Part shown: in pieces, positions 23,853-36,929 of the stretch | How the letters are laid out: each line of letters begins with the position of its first letter | Numbering within the stretch: position 1 is the first letter of the stretch | Assembly: GCA_037013495.1 (NCBI GenBank) | Contig: CM072806.1 | Location: 49,875,814 to 49,939,813, forward strand | Reading direction: 5' to 3' | From: Hippophae tibetana | Taxonomy: Eukaryota > Streptophyta > Magnoliopsida > Rosales > Elaeagnaceae | DNA: 64,000 bases | The notes under the pieces: generated by a model | What the model was told of the DNA's origin: nothing | Database searches by the model: none | What the model saw: the letters and a program-made list of their open reading frames with translations, nothing else | Made by a program: the position numbers and the translations under genes

Positions 23853-26800
23853 ATGGCATCCCTAGGTCAAACGCAACTTATGGGTAAGAAACCAGTTGTT
23901 GAATTTGCAATAACTCATCATCAAAGGAGTTTAATTCGACCCACTAGAGTTGGATTCCGGGTATTTGCATCTGAGACACGATCCGAGCCTGATCTCAGTG
24001 TCACTGTCAACGGGTTACATATGCCTAATCCGTTTGTTATCGGGTCGGGACCACCGGGGACAAACTACACGGTGATGAAGAGGGCTTTTGATGAAGGATG
24101 GGGTGCCGTGATAGCCAAAACTGTAAGAATTGATTTGTTTGGTTATTCAGAAAATTGAGTATAAAAATTGATAAATTGTGTCGATCATTGGTAATTCTCT
24201 TTTGATAGCATATGGGCCTGTATCTGTAGCAGTTATTATGGCCTTTAATTTCTTGTCTAGAATCAATTTTACTGTTCTGGCGTGATTTATTTATTGTTTT
24301 AGTTGGTTATGGTAGGCATTGCACCATTTGCAATTATTGAATTGTTTAAGATCAAGGTCCCAGTTGATCACTTTAAGAAGCATATGGTATTTATTGGTCA
24401 ATTATTAAAGAATTCTTATCTTAGTGACCCATCAACCGTTTATTAAAACTTATCCGTTACCAAAGTTTGAGTTGTTGTAGCTACCAAAGTCTCCTTGCGA
24501 GGCTTTCAAAGTCAAGGTTAAGTGTTGATTATTGTGTGTGTTATATAATGTTATTTACAAAAAAAAAAAAAAAACTCTTCCCATTTGAGTGATCAATCTT
24601 TATGCTTGTTAATAGAAAGGCCTTCATGCTGTGTTTTGTCACAAATTGCATGTTGATCATACCTTTCTAGAGGAATGTTAAGACACAAATTTGTACACTT
24701 TACGCATGCCACTTGGCAGAATTATCTGCCATTCTAGTATCCTGCCTTACATCAACATGGTAATTGAAATATATTTTCTTTGTTGTTCTTGTGACCTTGT
24801 TGTATTTCCATGATATTACTTTTCTTATTTTGACGTTTAGCTTTTCTTGTTAAAGTATCCCTTATTTTATATGTTACTTTCCATATCCAATGGAGAACTT
24901 TTAATAGGATTGGAGCTCCATTACTGAGTTAATTTTACTCATGCAATCGTCCAATTGCCACCAACTTTCATATTACTTTCAATTCGATAATAGAGTTCAT
25001 CTTGAAAGAATTACGTTTTGTTTGATAATAACAGCTTGACAAGTCATCTTGGGAAAAAAATCTGGGGTGTTACTGTAGAAGTATATTTATTTACTCTTTG
25101 GAAAATGTAAACTTAACTTGGTTAGGGAACAAAACAACAGAAGCAGATCCAACTGTTTGGCTCAGCAGGAGCCCCATATAAAACATTAAAGAACTATTAA
25201 CTTCTCAATTCCTACAATATGGTAACAACAATTATAGCAATAACAATTATAGTAAAGTGTAAGCATAACTATGAGGTGTATAAGGGATTTTGATATTAAA
25301 ATTTCTTTAAAAAGTCAATAAAGAATAGTTTACTTAAAACTGTATGCATTTGTGTTTTATTTGATGGCTGTTTGTTTTTAAAAATAGTTATGTCTGTCTT
25401 ACTTGAGTGTAAGTAGGGTTAAATTGTTGTTCTTGTAATTCTTAAGAAGTATATTCCTTAGAGTCGAAGTTGAGAGTGATCAATTCGTGCATGTAATTGT
25501 TTTTATTAAATTCATAGACATTTTTTTTAAAGAAGTGAGGGGGATAATGCTCCTTCTTACCCCAAGTCGTTCTACCAGTGAAACAACATTTGGTTATTCA
25601 AAATTAAGTGCCACTTTGGTTATCATTGGAAAATAGTTAGGCTGGAGTTGGGTATAAATTTCAAGTTGTAGCATTTGAAAGTTTACTGCTGTTTGAATTT
25701 TTGTTAACAGTTGATGGCTTGATGCCAAAAGTTGATGAATGTACGAAATGTTTCACATGTAGTGAAGTAATAAATGCTCAGTTTGACTACCTATTTTTCA
25801 TCTTTATTTCAGCAGGAGTTTTTATTCATGTGAAGCACTCAAGCTAATTTACACTTTAGTCTGTTTATTATTACTATTTTTTATTTTTATTTTTTGTTTT
25901 TCCATTGACAGCTCTCAATGGCCTTTATTATGTTTTCCTTTATTTCTATTTGGACAGGTTTCACTGGACGCAGCAAAAGTCATAAATGTCACTCCACGGT
26001 ATGCTCGTTTACGAGCAGATGCAAATGGTTCACCTAAGGGAAAAATTATTGGGTGGGAGAACATAGAACTTATAAGCGATCGTCCACTTGAAACCATGTT
26101 GAAAGAATTCAAGCAATTAAAGGAAGAGTATCCGGACAGGATTTTGATTGCCTCAATCATGGAGGAATATGATAAAGCAGCTTGGGAGGAGCTTATTGAT
26201 CGAGTTGAGCAAACTGGAGCTGTATGTTGCTGTTATTTTTCTAAATTTCTGTACTCCCTCATATAATAAATATCAAACTATGCTGGTTTTCACTGTAGAA
26301 ACCTTGTCAATGTAACTTTCTTGGTTCTTTCTTTAGGATGCCATTGAAGTCAATTTCTCATGCCCTCATGGTATGCCTGAGCGTAAAATGGGTGCAGCTG
26401 TGGGTAAAGACTGTGAACTTTTGGAGGAGGTTTGCGAATGGGTTAATGCAAAAGCTACAGTCCCTGTTTGGGCTAAGATGACTCCCAACATCACTGACAT
26501 TACTCAGGTCAGCTCTCCTTTCATTTGGTGTTATCACTTGTAACATAATCACTATTTAATCTGTTTTTAGAGGTATCAAATGAGTTGGGCTGACTCAGCT
26601 CGTTCAAGCTCAATTCATCTTAAGTGAGTTGTAGTTTAATTTAACTCATCAAATTTTTAAATTGATTGTGCTGAGCTGAGTTCATTTATACGTGAGCTGA
26701 GCTAAGAATCTTATGGGCAACATATTTAATTTTTTTTATTAAATTTATTTAAATTATTTAAATATTTAGGTCATGTATGATAACCATTTCAATTTCTAAT

Positions 26801-29800
26801 TTTTAATTCTTGACTTTTAGAATTAAATTTTTCATTTCAAAACATTTTGGAAAAAAAATAATAGTTATTTAATAACCAATTTCTAGTTTCAATTTTGAAA
26901 AGTAGAAATTAAAAATTAGATATTGCTTGATTGATAACTAATTTCTAATTTCATATTTTTAACCTTTTAAGTTGAGCTGAATTGGACTGAGTATAACTTT
27001 TTATAAAAAACTCGAATTACAAATCGTAATGTTTTTAGAAACTAGATTTCTACAACTTTCTAATAGTATATGAAATGATTCATAATATTTTATGAGGTAG
27101 TAAAATTTATATTTCAAAAAAGTGTCAAAGTTCTTCTAAATTTGAACAATTATTAGTAAAATGAGGATAACTTTTTATGGAAAACTCGAAATCATAAACT
27201 GTAAAATTTATTAGAAACTAGACTTTTAAAACTTTTTAATAGTATATGAAATGATTAATAAAATTTTATAAATTAGTGCAGTTTATATTTTAAAAATATG
27301 TAAAAAATGTTCTTCTGATTTGAACAGTTATTAATAAAATGTACATAACTTTATATAAAAAGCTTGAAATCACAAACCGTAAAATTTATTAGAAATTAAG
27401 CTTTTAAAATTTTCTAATGGTACACAAAATAATTCATAAAATTTTGTAAATTAATACAATTTATATTTTAAAAATAAGTAAAAAATGTTCTTCCGAATCT
27501 GAACAATCATTATTAAATGTGTATAATTTTTTATAGATAACTTGAAATCAAAACTGTAAAATTTCTTAGAAATTGGATTTCTAGAGATTTCTTACTATAT
27601 ATGAAATGAATCACAATATTGTGTGATTAATACAGTTTATATTTGAAAAATGTTTAATAGAATATAAATAATATTCAATAAAGTGAGTATAATTTTTGTA
27701 AAAAACTCAAATTTTAAAATGTAACATTTCTTATAAAATAGATCATTTGATATTTTTAATGATATATAGACTCAATTATAAATTATTATACATTAATACA
27801 ATTTAAATTTCAAAACTGAGTCAACGATCATCTTTTTAACCTGTATTATATTATGTATGTTTTTTAAATTACTATTTATCTTGTAATTCTATATTTATTG
27901 GAATATTTCAATATAAATTTAATTTAATTTCATCTTATGTTATTTTCAAAAAATCAGTTATTTTTTTATTTATTAATTTGACTAATATTAGTATTTTTGT
28001 CAACTTTGTAGTAATAATTAATAATTATATTTTGATAACTTTTTTATTTTCATTTTTTTGTTAGCTTTTTAAATCAGTATGTATTTATCAAATGAACTAG
28101 TGAGTTGTACATGATTTCAAGTGAGTTGCTCATTTATGTTCGTGAGCTAAGTAAGTTGGATTAATTTAGCTCGCGAGTTCAATGAGTAAACTTTAAATGA
28201 ATTGAGTTGAAGTTAGCAACTCATTTGACATCTATATCTGTTTTCATACAGTAAGAATGATATGTAAGTTAAGTGGCCCATGAATTTAGGGAGTATATAT
28301 AGCTCTTCATAATTTCACTCTGCAATCACCCTCCTTAATTCTTCATCTAATGTAAGCTCTTTGTGACATACTTTCCATATTTTATAGGAGGCATTACTAA
28401 GAATTAGAATTGATGAACACATCCATCTGTTCATTTTGTAACTCTTTATGCTATTAAACGAATGTAAAATTCAAATTTAATGTTTACAAGATGTATATAT
28501 GTGAGCAAAACTAGCTGTTATCAAATTGTTTCTTTCGTCATTAACTTGTAATTTATTAGAAGCTTTTTGTCTGATTCACAGACAGAAATCATTTGGATGA
28601 GGTTTTAGCTCACCAATATTCTCTTATATAGCCAGCTAGAGTGGCCCTGAGCTCAGGATGTGAAGGAGTATCAGCTATTAATACAATCATGAGTGTAATG
28701 GGAATCAATCTCAAGACTTTACGACCTGAGCCTTGTGTTGAAGGGTTTATATCTTAAACTAAGCGATTTATATCTTAGTTATCCTCTGTCATGTATAATG
28801 CCCCTGAAAGAAAATAACCGGAGGTTATTTCAGGTACTCTACTCCTGGAGGTTATTCTTCTAAAGCAGTCCATCCAATTGCTCTTGCCAAAGTGATGAGT
28901 ATTGCAAAAATGATGAAGTCAGAATTTGGTGACGAGGAAGCCTCCCTATCGGCTATAGGGGGTGTGGAAACAGGAGGTGACGCTGCCGAGTTTATTCTTC
29001 TTGGAGCAAATACTGTTCAGGTAGAATTAAAATCTTACTTTTTCATTGCAACTTATTTCTAAGTCATTGTATCTCAGGAAATTCAAGTGAATGCTGTATA
29101 GTGATCCGTTCTTTCTATTTGTTTATACTAATTTTATCTATTATTGAGATGATATAGTTTGAAGAATAATTTTTTTTATATGGTTAAGACGTTTAATCTC
29201 AGTACTTACATTTTACTTATAGGTATTGCATTTTTTCTTCTCAAGATTTTAATGCTAAAATGATTTGGTAGATGTTGTCCTTTTCTTGTTGGCTGCAAAA
29301 TCGGGTTCATTACGTTAGTAGAGTATCACAATTTTACTTTTGGTGTCTTTTTTTACCTTGATTTTTGAGATGGTACCTTAGTGGTATCCCCAGTTAAAAA
29401 AAGATACCAATTTGGTACAATTTGTTATTTAATTAAAGATTTTTTACATATACAGTAATACACGTGCGATATTTAAAGAGTATTTATGGATAATCAATTA
29501 ATTGATTATCTCAAAATACTTTTGAATATCTTTTAATTAATTTATTATTTAAAAATATCCTTCGATTATTGTACGTATATGTATATGTGAAAAATCCTCA
29601 ATTTAAAAACAAATTGTACCAAATTGATACAATTTTTTTAAATGGGGATAGTATTAAAGTACCGCCTCAAAAATCTGAGTAAAAAAAGGTACTAAAAGTA
29701 AAATCGTGGTATTACTAAGATATTGAACCCCTGCTAAATCAATATATTCTATTTGGATATACTTTTAGAAGTTAAACAAGAGATTATTGATTTGTTGAGG

Positions 29801-30836
29801 ACAAAGTATTACTTTTCTTGCTCATCCTAATATATTCTATTTAGATTTTTAGTTGTTTGTATATACTTTTGGAAGTTAAACAGGAGATTATTGATTAGTT
29901 GAAGACGAAGAATTACTTTTCTTGCTCATCCTAATGGCTCCATAAACTAGTATACAATATGTTTCCATGCTCTTGAAATACCTGATCAGTGATTACTGCA
30001 ACATTGTCTTGTATATAACGTTTAGAGGAGTTGTTCATGAAAGGGTTTCAAAGCATCTTCTTATGTTTACTGATTATGAATTGAGCAAGATGTTCATATT
30101 CTATATCTGTGTTAATTGTTAAATGAGATAATTTGGATCTTATTGATAGGTCTGCACTGCTGTCATGATGCACGGTTACGGCCTTGTGAGGCAACTTTGT
30201 TCTGAACTGAAGGATTTTATGAAGATTCACAATTTCTCGTCAATAGAGGACTTTAGAGGGTATGACTATAAAATTATCAGAAAAGGAGGAAATATAAACC
30301 ACAATATCTAGAACCTTCTCTTTTGCTCCATTATTATAAGACAAACTTACAAGGAGTTATACCAATATTTATTATCTAGTTTGAGTTATCTATCTTTCAC
30401 AATTGTTTCGTTGCAATGTTCATTTTTTTTAATTAAATTTTTCCAATTACATAATGTGTGGATTTTCCACATACATAAATAATGATAAAATTTTGGTTAC
30501 ACGTCCATTTTTAAATTTTCTATAACTTGTCTAAATTCATTTTTTTTTCTTCCCACTTTCCACACTTGCTTCAAACAACTTTATATGTTTATTGCGATAT
30601 TCCCATACACTATTTGTAATGTGTGAAACTCGAGCCTAGATTGAGTGATTATCGTTATTATTATTTGGTGATTCTCCAGGGCTTCTCTTGAGTATTTCAC
30701 GACTCACACTGATTTGGTGAAGAGGCAGCAGGAGGCAATTCAACAGAGGAAAGCTGTCCGGAAAGGTTTGCAGTCCGATAAGGACTGGACGGGAGATGGG
30801 TTTGTAAGAGAGACTGAGAGCATGGTTTCTAACTAA
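23853..30836 (+). CDS. PYD1: Dihydropyrimidine dehydrogenase (NADP+), plastid type
   Basis: First step of reductive pyrimidine breakdown: reduces uracil and thymine with NADPH, in plastids of plants. Exons: 23853-24122, 25958-26221, 26337-26507, 28632-28744, 28834-29020, 30150-30259, 30680-30836. They total 1272 nt (423 aa plus stop) with agreeing phases. Arabidopsis PYD1 is of similar length (about 426 aa). The first ~45 residues are basic and poor in acidic residues, fitting a transit peptide. The FMN-barrel domain follows (DLSVTVNGLHMPNPFVIGSG from about residue 46). Cys187 in NFSCPHGMPERKMG matches the catalytic cysteine of mammalian DPD. Later motifs are WAKMTPNITDIT, SAINTIMSVMGIN, SAIGGVETGGDAAEFI and VCTAVMMHGYGLV. 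As in other plant members, the Fe-S and FAD domains of the animal enzyme are absent. Introns 3 and 5 hold transposable elements. Identification is secure. Confidence 0.95.
26568..28235. mobile_element. hAT-like non-autonomous element with internal tandem repeats, in PYD1 intron 3
   Basis: Imperfect inverted ends: TAGAGGTATCAAATGAGTTG on the left and, inverted, TAGATGTCAAATGAGTTG on the right. The 'TAGAG-TCAAAT' start is typical of plant hAT elements. Flanking copies of ATCTGTTTT (26559-26567 and 28236-28244) give an 8-9 bp target duplication. Both flanks carry GAGCTGAG / CTCAGCTC-like subterminal words. The interior is mostly a five-unit tandem array (26990-27830). No transposase. Confidence 0.65.
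26990..27830. repeat. Five-unit ~175-bp tandem array
   Basis: Units begin near 26993, 27168, 27346, 27520 and 27690. Each carries TAACTTTTTAT, then AAACTCGAAAT, TTAGAAACTAGA, AGTATATGAAATGATT, AATACAGTTTATATTT and TTCTTCTGAATTTGAACA-type segments in the same order. Units are clearly diverged from one another. The array sits inside the hAT-like element. Confidence 0.75.
29315..29718. mobile_element. Foldback MITE, family copy 2, in PYD1 intron 5
   Basis: Arms of about 75 bp begin TTAGTAGAGTATCACAATTT and, inverted, TTAGTAATACCACGATTTTA. They share TTTTACTTTTGGT / TTTTACTTTTAGT, then ATTTTTGAG and TATCCCC. The centre has the same ATTAATTGATTATCTC block as the copy at 22481-22873. Non-coding. 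It is better preserved than copy 1. Confidence 0.75.
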
Positions 30837-30875
30837 AGTGAACGAGTACGACACAAGTATGCCTTCTTTCTTTGT

Positions 30876-30881
30876 AATAAA
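30876..30881 (+). terminator. Probable PYD1 poly(A) signal
   Basis: AATAAA 40 bases after the PYD1 stop, after a TTTCTTTG stretch. A second AATAAA occurs in each copy of the 36-bp duplication just downstream. Confidence 0.5.
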
Positions 30882-30919
30882 TGATCCTTTATGTTGCAAT
30901 ATCAAATCATGAACAGCAT

Positions 30920-30991
30920 AGTAATAATTTGTTTTAAGAATACATGTGAATAAAAAGTAATAATTTGTTTTAAGAATACATGTGAATAAAA
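30920..30991 (+). repeat. 36-bp perfect tandem duplication after PYD1
   Basis: The unit starting AGTAATAATTTG and ending GTGAATAAAA occurs twice head to tail, 84-155 bases after the PYD1 stop. It duplicates an AATAAA, so the 3' UTR end could use alternative sites. Identity of the two copies suggests a recent event. Confidence 0.85.
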
Positions 30992-33800
30992 GGTATACAT
31001 ACTTGATCGTTGAAGTGATCGATATTTGTTAACACTTCAATTGTATAACTGTAGATTTAGTGGGTAGAGGTTATGAGAACAACCGCACTCAAAGATATGT
31101 TATTGATTTTAATTCTAACTCTTAATGTTTTATTTATAATAGAATTTCAACATAAAACCTTAAATTTAATGGGTCGATTTAGGTTTAGTACGGTGAGTCC
31201 ATAAGCCTATCACACAATTAAAATATATGTAGTCTATTTCATTATGAACCTATATAAATACATGCTTATTTAATATTTAGCTTATTATATTAATGTTTGT
31301 CCTACCATGTTTTATTAATTTATTTGATATAAATTAGAGTTATCAATAATTATACTAGTCCATGTAAAATAATTCAAACAATTTTTTTACTTGGATAGCA
31401 TAATCAAGCATTGAATAGCATAGTCATATCAAATGATGATCTCAAATTTTTTGAGTCAAATTGTTATGTATAATATGTATCGAGAGAGACATCGAAGATT
31501 TAAAGTATGGAGACAATGTGCATTAATAATATGTATATTTGAGATTAAAATATTATGTTTCTCAATTTTGACACCCTTTAATCATAATATGAGGTGATTA
31601 TAAATCATGTAATGGTAATATAATATTAGATCATTCATTACACATACTTAAAATTCGTACTAATTCAATACAAGAATGGGTTTTGAAAAACAAAAGCCAA
31701 ATGGAGAACATGCTCTTGAAACAAGATCGAGTTAAAGTGTAATTAGTGGATCTAATAATATGTTTCATGCATATATAGGCATATAATTAATCCATTAAAT
31801 AATTGTGGTTATGTAATGTGATCTTGTGCCGGTAATTTAAGGTAGTTTGGATAATTTTATATTTTTGTTAATTGATTATTGTGATGTCAAATATGTTATG
31901 AATCTAATAGAAAAAAAAGAATTTTTTGTCGTAGAGTGTGATTACACTTTAATTCCTTTGAATAATAAAGGCATAGAAATATTATGTTTTGAGGCAATAA
32001 TGACTAAATGAATGCAAAGTATAATTTTGAGCATATAATTTGATGATTGTAATCTATGATCGTTGAAAAGTTTATTGGTAGTAATTTTACAATTAAATAT
32101 TTCTACCATGACATAAAGAGTTGTTTGTGTTCATGGTTATGTGTCATGTTTGTTTAAGAGAAACATGTTAATGAGCACATTTATGTATGAATATACTCAA
32201 TTCAAGTTGGCTAATATATGTACTTAGAGTGCACATTTCAAGTGAGTGATGATACCTATTGATGTATTAAGTGAGTGAGATTTCCATGATTTGCATTTTT
32301 GACCATGTTATTGTGCACATAATGATCATTTGTTTTGTCATGTTCTGTGTTAAGCGCGCATGATTGGTTATGACATGACATTATACTCTGAGACATTTAA
32401 GACCCAATTTCAAAGGGCTTGAAAATAGAACAAAAGTGTTCTAGTAGACGTATGGGCTTTGATGATTTATGCATGTTTGTTTTGTTTGTATGCATTTTAT
32501 TATGCCATACTCCTTAATTATTTCCTATATCATTTGGTAGAAAGTTTTTATTTGCGTAATAACATCATCTTGATGTTTTATGTGGTATGACACTAGGTCA
32601 TAGTTAGTTTGAATGCTTGCTTGCATTTGACATTTGTATAGTCTATTTTGTTTATGATGTCATCTAAATGGGAGAAAATTTTGAATTAATATAATTTATG
32701 GATTGATATAAATGTTTCGTGGAAAATTTGATTAGTAATGTAATATCAAAAGGTCATAGAACATGTTATAAGTGTATTATTGAACCAACATTATGGATAT
32801 AGTTGGATACAATGACACAAAAAATGGAGATATAATATTAGCATGTTATGAGTGAAAATATTGTGAAAAATGATTGTATAATGATTCAAGTTATGAGTTG
32901 CTAGCAATATTTTTGAAAAACCTGATAATATATTGGGTTATGAGAGGTTGAGATTGGACTTGACATTCTATAAAAAGACTTGGTTGCTATTAACTTCACT
33001 CATAACTCTCAGTCAAAAATCAAGGTTAGAGTTTTAAGGAGAAAGATTAAAGAATAATTTCTTACTTCAATCTACTCTTGATGAGTGTTTGATTGCTAGG
33101 TAACTAGAATATAAGGGAATGACCTGAATCTATGGATGTAAAACTCATGAGTTGCTGGACTTTTGGTTTCCTTGATAGTAAGGAGACTGTTGGTACAATT
33201 ACAATTGAATCAGAAGACCATGAGTTACTGCTTATGCTGTTATGATGGAACTAGAGAACCAGGTGAAACTATTGGCACAACTATGATGGAACCAAAAGAC
33301 TAGGAAATTTTTTTAGTTGAACTTTCCTGGTGTGACTCACATGGTTGTTCAGTTTATGGAGTGGAGTTCAGACTTTTGTTGATGTTAGGAGTGAAACCTA
33401 GCCTCATTTAGTTGCTAGGACATAGAGGGTAGTAAAGGCGGTACCTATTACTATTTTTTGTCAAAAGGCATCAGTAGGGACTACCATAAAAGAAATTAGG
33501 AGTTAGGCTATATACTTATATTTTTTCATTTTTTGGTTTCAACCAAAGTGTTTGTGTTTTTTTTCATTTTTTGGTTTCAACCAAAGTGTTTGTGTTTGGC
33601 TTTTACTTTGCAACTTTAGAAGCATTTGAATTTTAAATAAAATGAGTAGCACTTTACTTCAGATTTTTTGTATTTTATACTTTATTTTGTAATTTTTGGT
33701 TTGCTTATTGATGAGGAACATGTATATCCTTTGTGATTGATTTTGCATTTTAGTGACCTTAAGGCCACATTTGATTGATTTTTGTGACCTTGGGAGATCA
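30992..33800. other. Intergenic, nothing recognised
   Basis: AT-rich sequence without supported genes. A 38-bp phrase containing TTTTTTGGTTTCAACC is directly duplicated at 33521-33597. No element ends or protein similarity were seen. Confidence 0.4.
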
Positions 33801-33804
33801 CACT

Positions 33805-34025
33805 ATATTGGTGGTGCGTGACACATAACTCTTTGTGGTGTGGGCATGTACTTTAGTTGATGCAGGACATGCAAATCTTGGTGGTACAGGGCACACATTT
33901 TTTGGTACTACGGAGGATGCAACTCTTGGTTGGTATGGGGCATGCAACTCTTACTGGTGTGAGGCATACAACTCTTAATGGTGCAAGGCATGCAATTTTT
34001 GGAGGTGTAGGGCACGTAACTCTTA
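33805..34025 (+). repeat. Degenerate ~26-bp minisatellite
   Basis: About eight units of the form GGTGGTGYRGGGCATGCAACTCTT, each altered, run head to tail. The GT/AC-biased composition contrasts with the AT-rich surroundings. Confidence 0.7.
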
Positions 34026-34859
34026 TATCAGGATAAGATTTACTCATTTTTATAAACATTTTTGAAAGTTTCTAGACAAAACTGAAGTGAGTCAACCCTA
34101 GCTATTTAGGAAGTTTGCATTAGCAGCCACTGTGGTAAGGGGAGTCTAGAACAACACTAGATAGGAAGTGAAATGAGTCAACCCTATTTATCCAGGATGA
34201 AGTTGGCGTCATCATCTAATATGTCCAGGAAAGCCTTAAATGGCACTTGGCGAGACGAAAAAAAATGATAAAGGTAGGATCGTGTATGGATGAGGTAAGA
34301 TGGACTACAAATCAATGTAAGATCGATGATGGCCAACCAATTGGATGGCTATGCAGCTATGGGTTAGTTCTTGATGTTGTGGCGATCGATTGGGTCTTAT
34401 CGACTGTGGTCATGGTAAATGCTTTCCTACTATCGATAAATCTTGGGGTAGGATCTAGCGAGCGATGGTCACATCTTGTCAATGCTGTGATGTTTCCTTA
34501 ATATGACTAACTAAACTCCAAAGTCTTAACACTTTTATATCGACTCCAACTTTTCTAAATCCATTTTTTCTTTGGATCCAATTTTTTTAAAAATTGATGG
34601 TTTGGGCTCTATCTTTTCTGGACTTCCTAGGTTCCCGAGTAGTTTTTTGATCTTCTTAAGTTCCTTAAGATTTTTTTTTTGAAAAATGGATAGTATGGAC
34701 TCCATCTTCTATAGACTCTCACTTTCTCTGGACTTCCTAAGTTCCAAAGAAGTTTTTTAGTCCTCCCAAATACCTTAGGAAGTTTTCTTAAAAATGAAGG
34801 TTGTTGAATCCTAGAAAAAGGACTTTCCTATGTGTGAAGGTGATCATGCCTCGTTTTGT

Positions 34860-35720
34860 CCCTGATGTACCTTTTGCATCCCTTTTGTTTGGATCTTAAA
34901 CCGTTGCTACTATGGGTTTTGGAGAGGTTACATCCTAATTTTTTTTTTCCATACAAGACTAAGTTCATTAAGACAATTGGGTTATGCATTACCTTGATCC
35001 TACATCACAGTTGTTATGGGTGTTGGAGGAGTGTTAGCTTGCTTTCATTTCCACATAGGAAGTGATCCATTGAGGTGATGGAATACAGTCTTGATCTTGG
35101 GTCACAGTCTCTTTGGGCATTGGAAGTGTGTTTATCTTGCCTACATTTCTGCATAGGAAGTGATCCATTGAAACAATGGTTTGATAGTAAGTTGGCCATT
35201 ATCTTGATCCTGGATCAGTGTCTCTGTGGGCATTGGGTGAGTATCTCTCTTACTTTCATTTCCGTATAAGAAGCAATCCATTGAGGTAGTGGTAGCCAGT
35301 CATGATCCAAGATCACAGTTGCTGTGGATGTGGAATGTGTATTAAGCCTTATTTTCTTTTCCATAGGATGCGATCCATCGAAATAATGATCTTACGTTCT
35401 TCTTCCACTACCTTAATCCTAGATTATTGTCATTGTAGGTATAGAATGGACATCGAGCTCTATTTCCTTTCCCACGTAGGAAGCAATCATTGAGGCATTA
35501 CCACTGTTATGATCCTAGATTACTGCTATTGTAGGTGTGGAATGGGTATTGAGCCGTTTCCTTTCTCGTACAGGAAGTAAACCATTAAGATAACGGTCTT
35601 GCAGAGCCAATTTGGATCCTGGACTGCAATCACTATAGGTGGAAGGGGTGAAATCTTGCTTCACTATCCTTATAGGACTTTGTCCATTAAGACATTTGTT
35701 GGATGATGCCGTGTGGAAAG
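34860..35720 (+). repeat. ~105-bp minisatellite array, seven to eight diverged units
   Basis: Each unit reads roughly: CTTGATCCTGGATCACAGT, a GTGGGTGTTGGA segment, a CTTTCATTTCC segment, then CATAGGAAGTGATCCATTGA. Units start near 34875, 34990, 35090, 35200, 35300, 35410, 35510 and 35620. Divergence is uneven and neighbouring units are not the most alike. Short open frames within are by-products of the repeat. Confidence 0.75.
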
Positions 35721-36929
35721 CCTTTTGGGAGAGGTGGTCACTATATGATTTTGTGTAAAGATTAGCCTTCTTGATCCAATGTAGAACAAGTTTAGTTCTT
35801 TGATTTGATTGGGTATGGCTACCAAGTTCAAGGGAAGAGTGTGAGCTCTCCCAAGCCATAGTAGCGCACATTGGTAGTCTTGTGTTGGTGTAAAGCTAGG
35901 GTTGCTATGGATGAGTGGTTATTTCACATTTTGATGCTATAGCCTTTTTGGATGCCAAGTTAGCATGACCTGAATATATGAATGTTCTCATTGGGTGGAA
36001 CATGCCTTAGAGAGGCAGTTGACTTACTAGGTCCAAATGAAGAATTGGTTAGCTTTTTTGAGTTTTCCAAGTGTGGACATGGATGAATTTTTTGAATACA
36101 TTCCTTGTGTACCCTTTACTTCTTATAGTCTGCCTGGATGTCTCCTAGATAGTCTAGTTAAATTATAGTGGCTAGACCTTGGCCAATATGACTCTTCTTG
36201 GGTAGTTCTAGGTAGTTGATGCTAACTTCTTGAGAGCATCTAACTTAGAGTGAAAGTTTCTATAAGATATGCTCATCTGGGGATGAAGTGATTTGATGAA
36301 ATGGCTTCCAGCCCTAGGGGGAGACAATAGCTTGGAAAGTGGTAATCTAAAGTTGGTGTTACTCTTCAACCTTTCTGAGTTTATTCTTGAAATTTTTTGT
36401 AAGTGATGAGATTTTGGACTCCTTATTCCTAGAACATCTGGCATCAATGTGTAGCAAAAACTTACTTCTAGAGTCCACTTTTGGCCCATTTGGGTTAGCT
36501 ATAACTAAATGAGTGGGTAAGCACTCTAGTTTTTTGAAACTCTATTTGCCAAGGACACCAAGGTGATGTGCTCTTGAGTCAGTGATTGTTCATATTTGTA
36601 GGATGAGTATTTTTAGATCCAGGTTTCTTTGTCATTAGTGAAACACTCATTTATCTATTGGAGAGATGAGGCTTAATTACTTGTTGCTTATCTTCTAATA
36701 AAAAAGTTGATTTTTAGACGGATTGGGCAACCATTCCTTTAGAACTTTATAGTTAAGCAATTTTTGCAACAAGTTTATGTTCTGCATGCAATGCTAGTCA
36801 TATCTCTAGAGTCATAGTAAGAAGTTGCTTCTTCTATGGAATGTCCTGTATGGTAGCAACCTAAACTTCTCATCTTGGGGTGATGATTCTAGATAGCATT
36901 ACTTGGAAAGTAGTGTATCTGTCTTATCA

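Noticed and set aside
35014-35871. Several short open frames around 35 kb
   Set aside because: They follow the ~105-bp minisatellite units and repeat with them. There is no start-context or family support.
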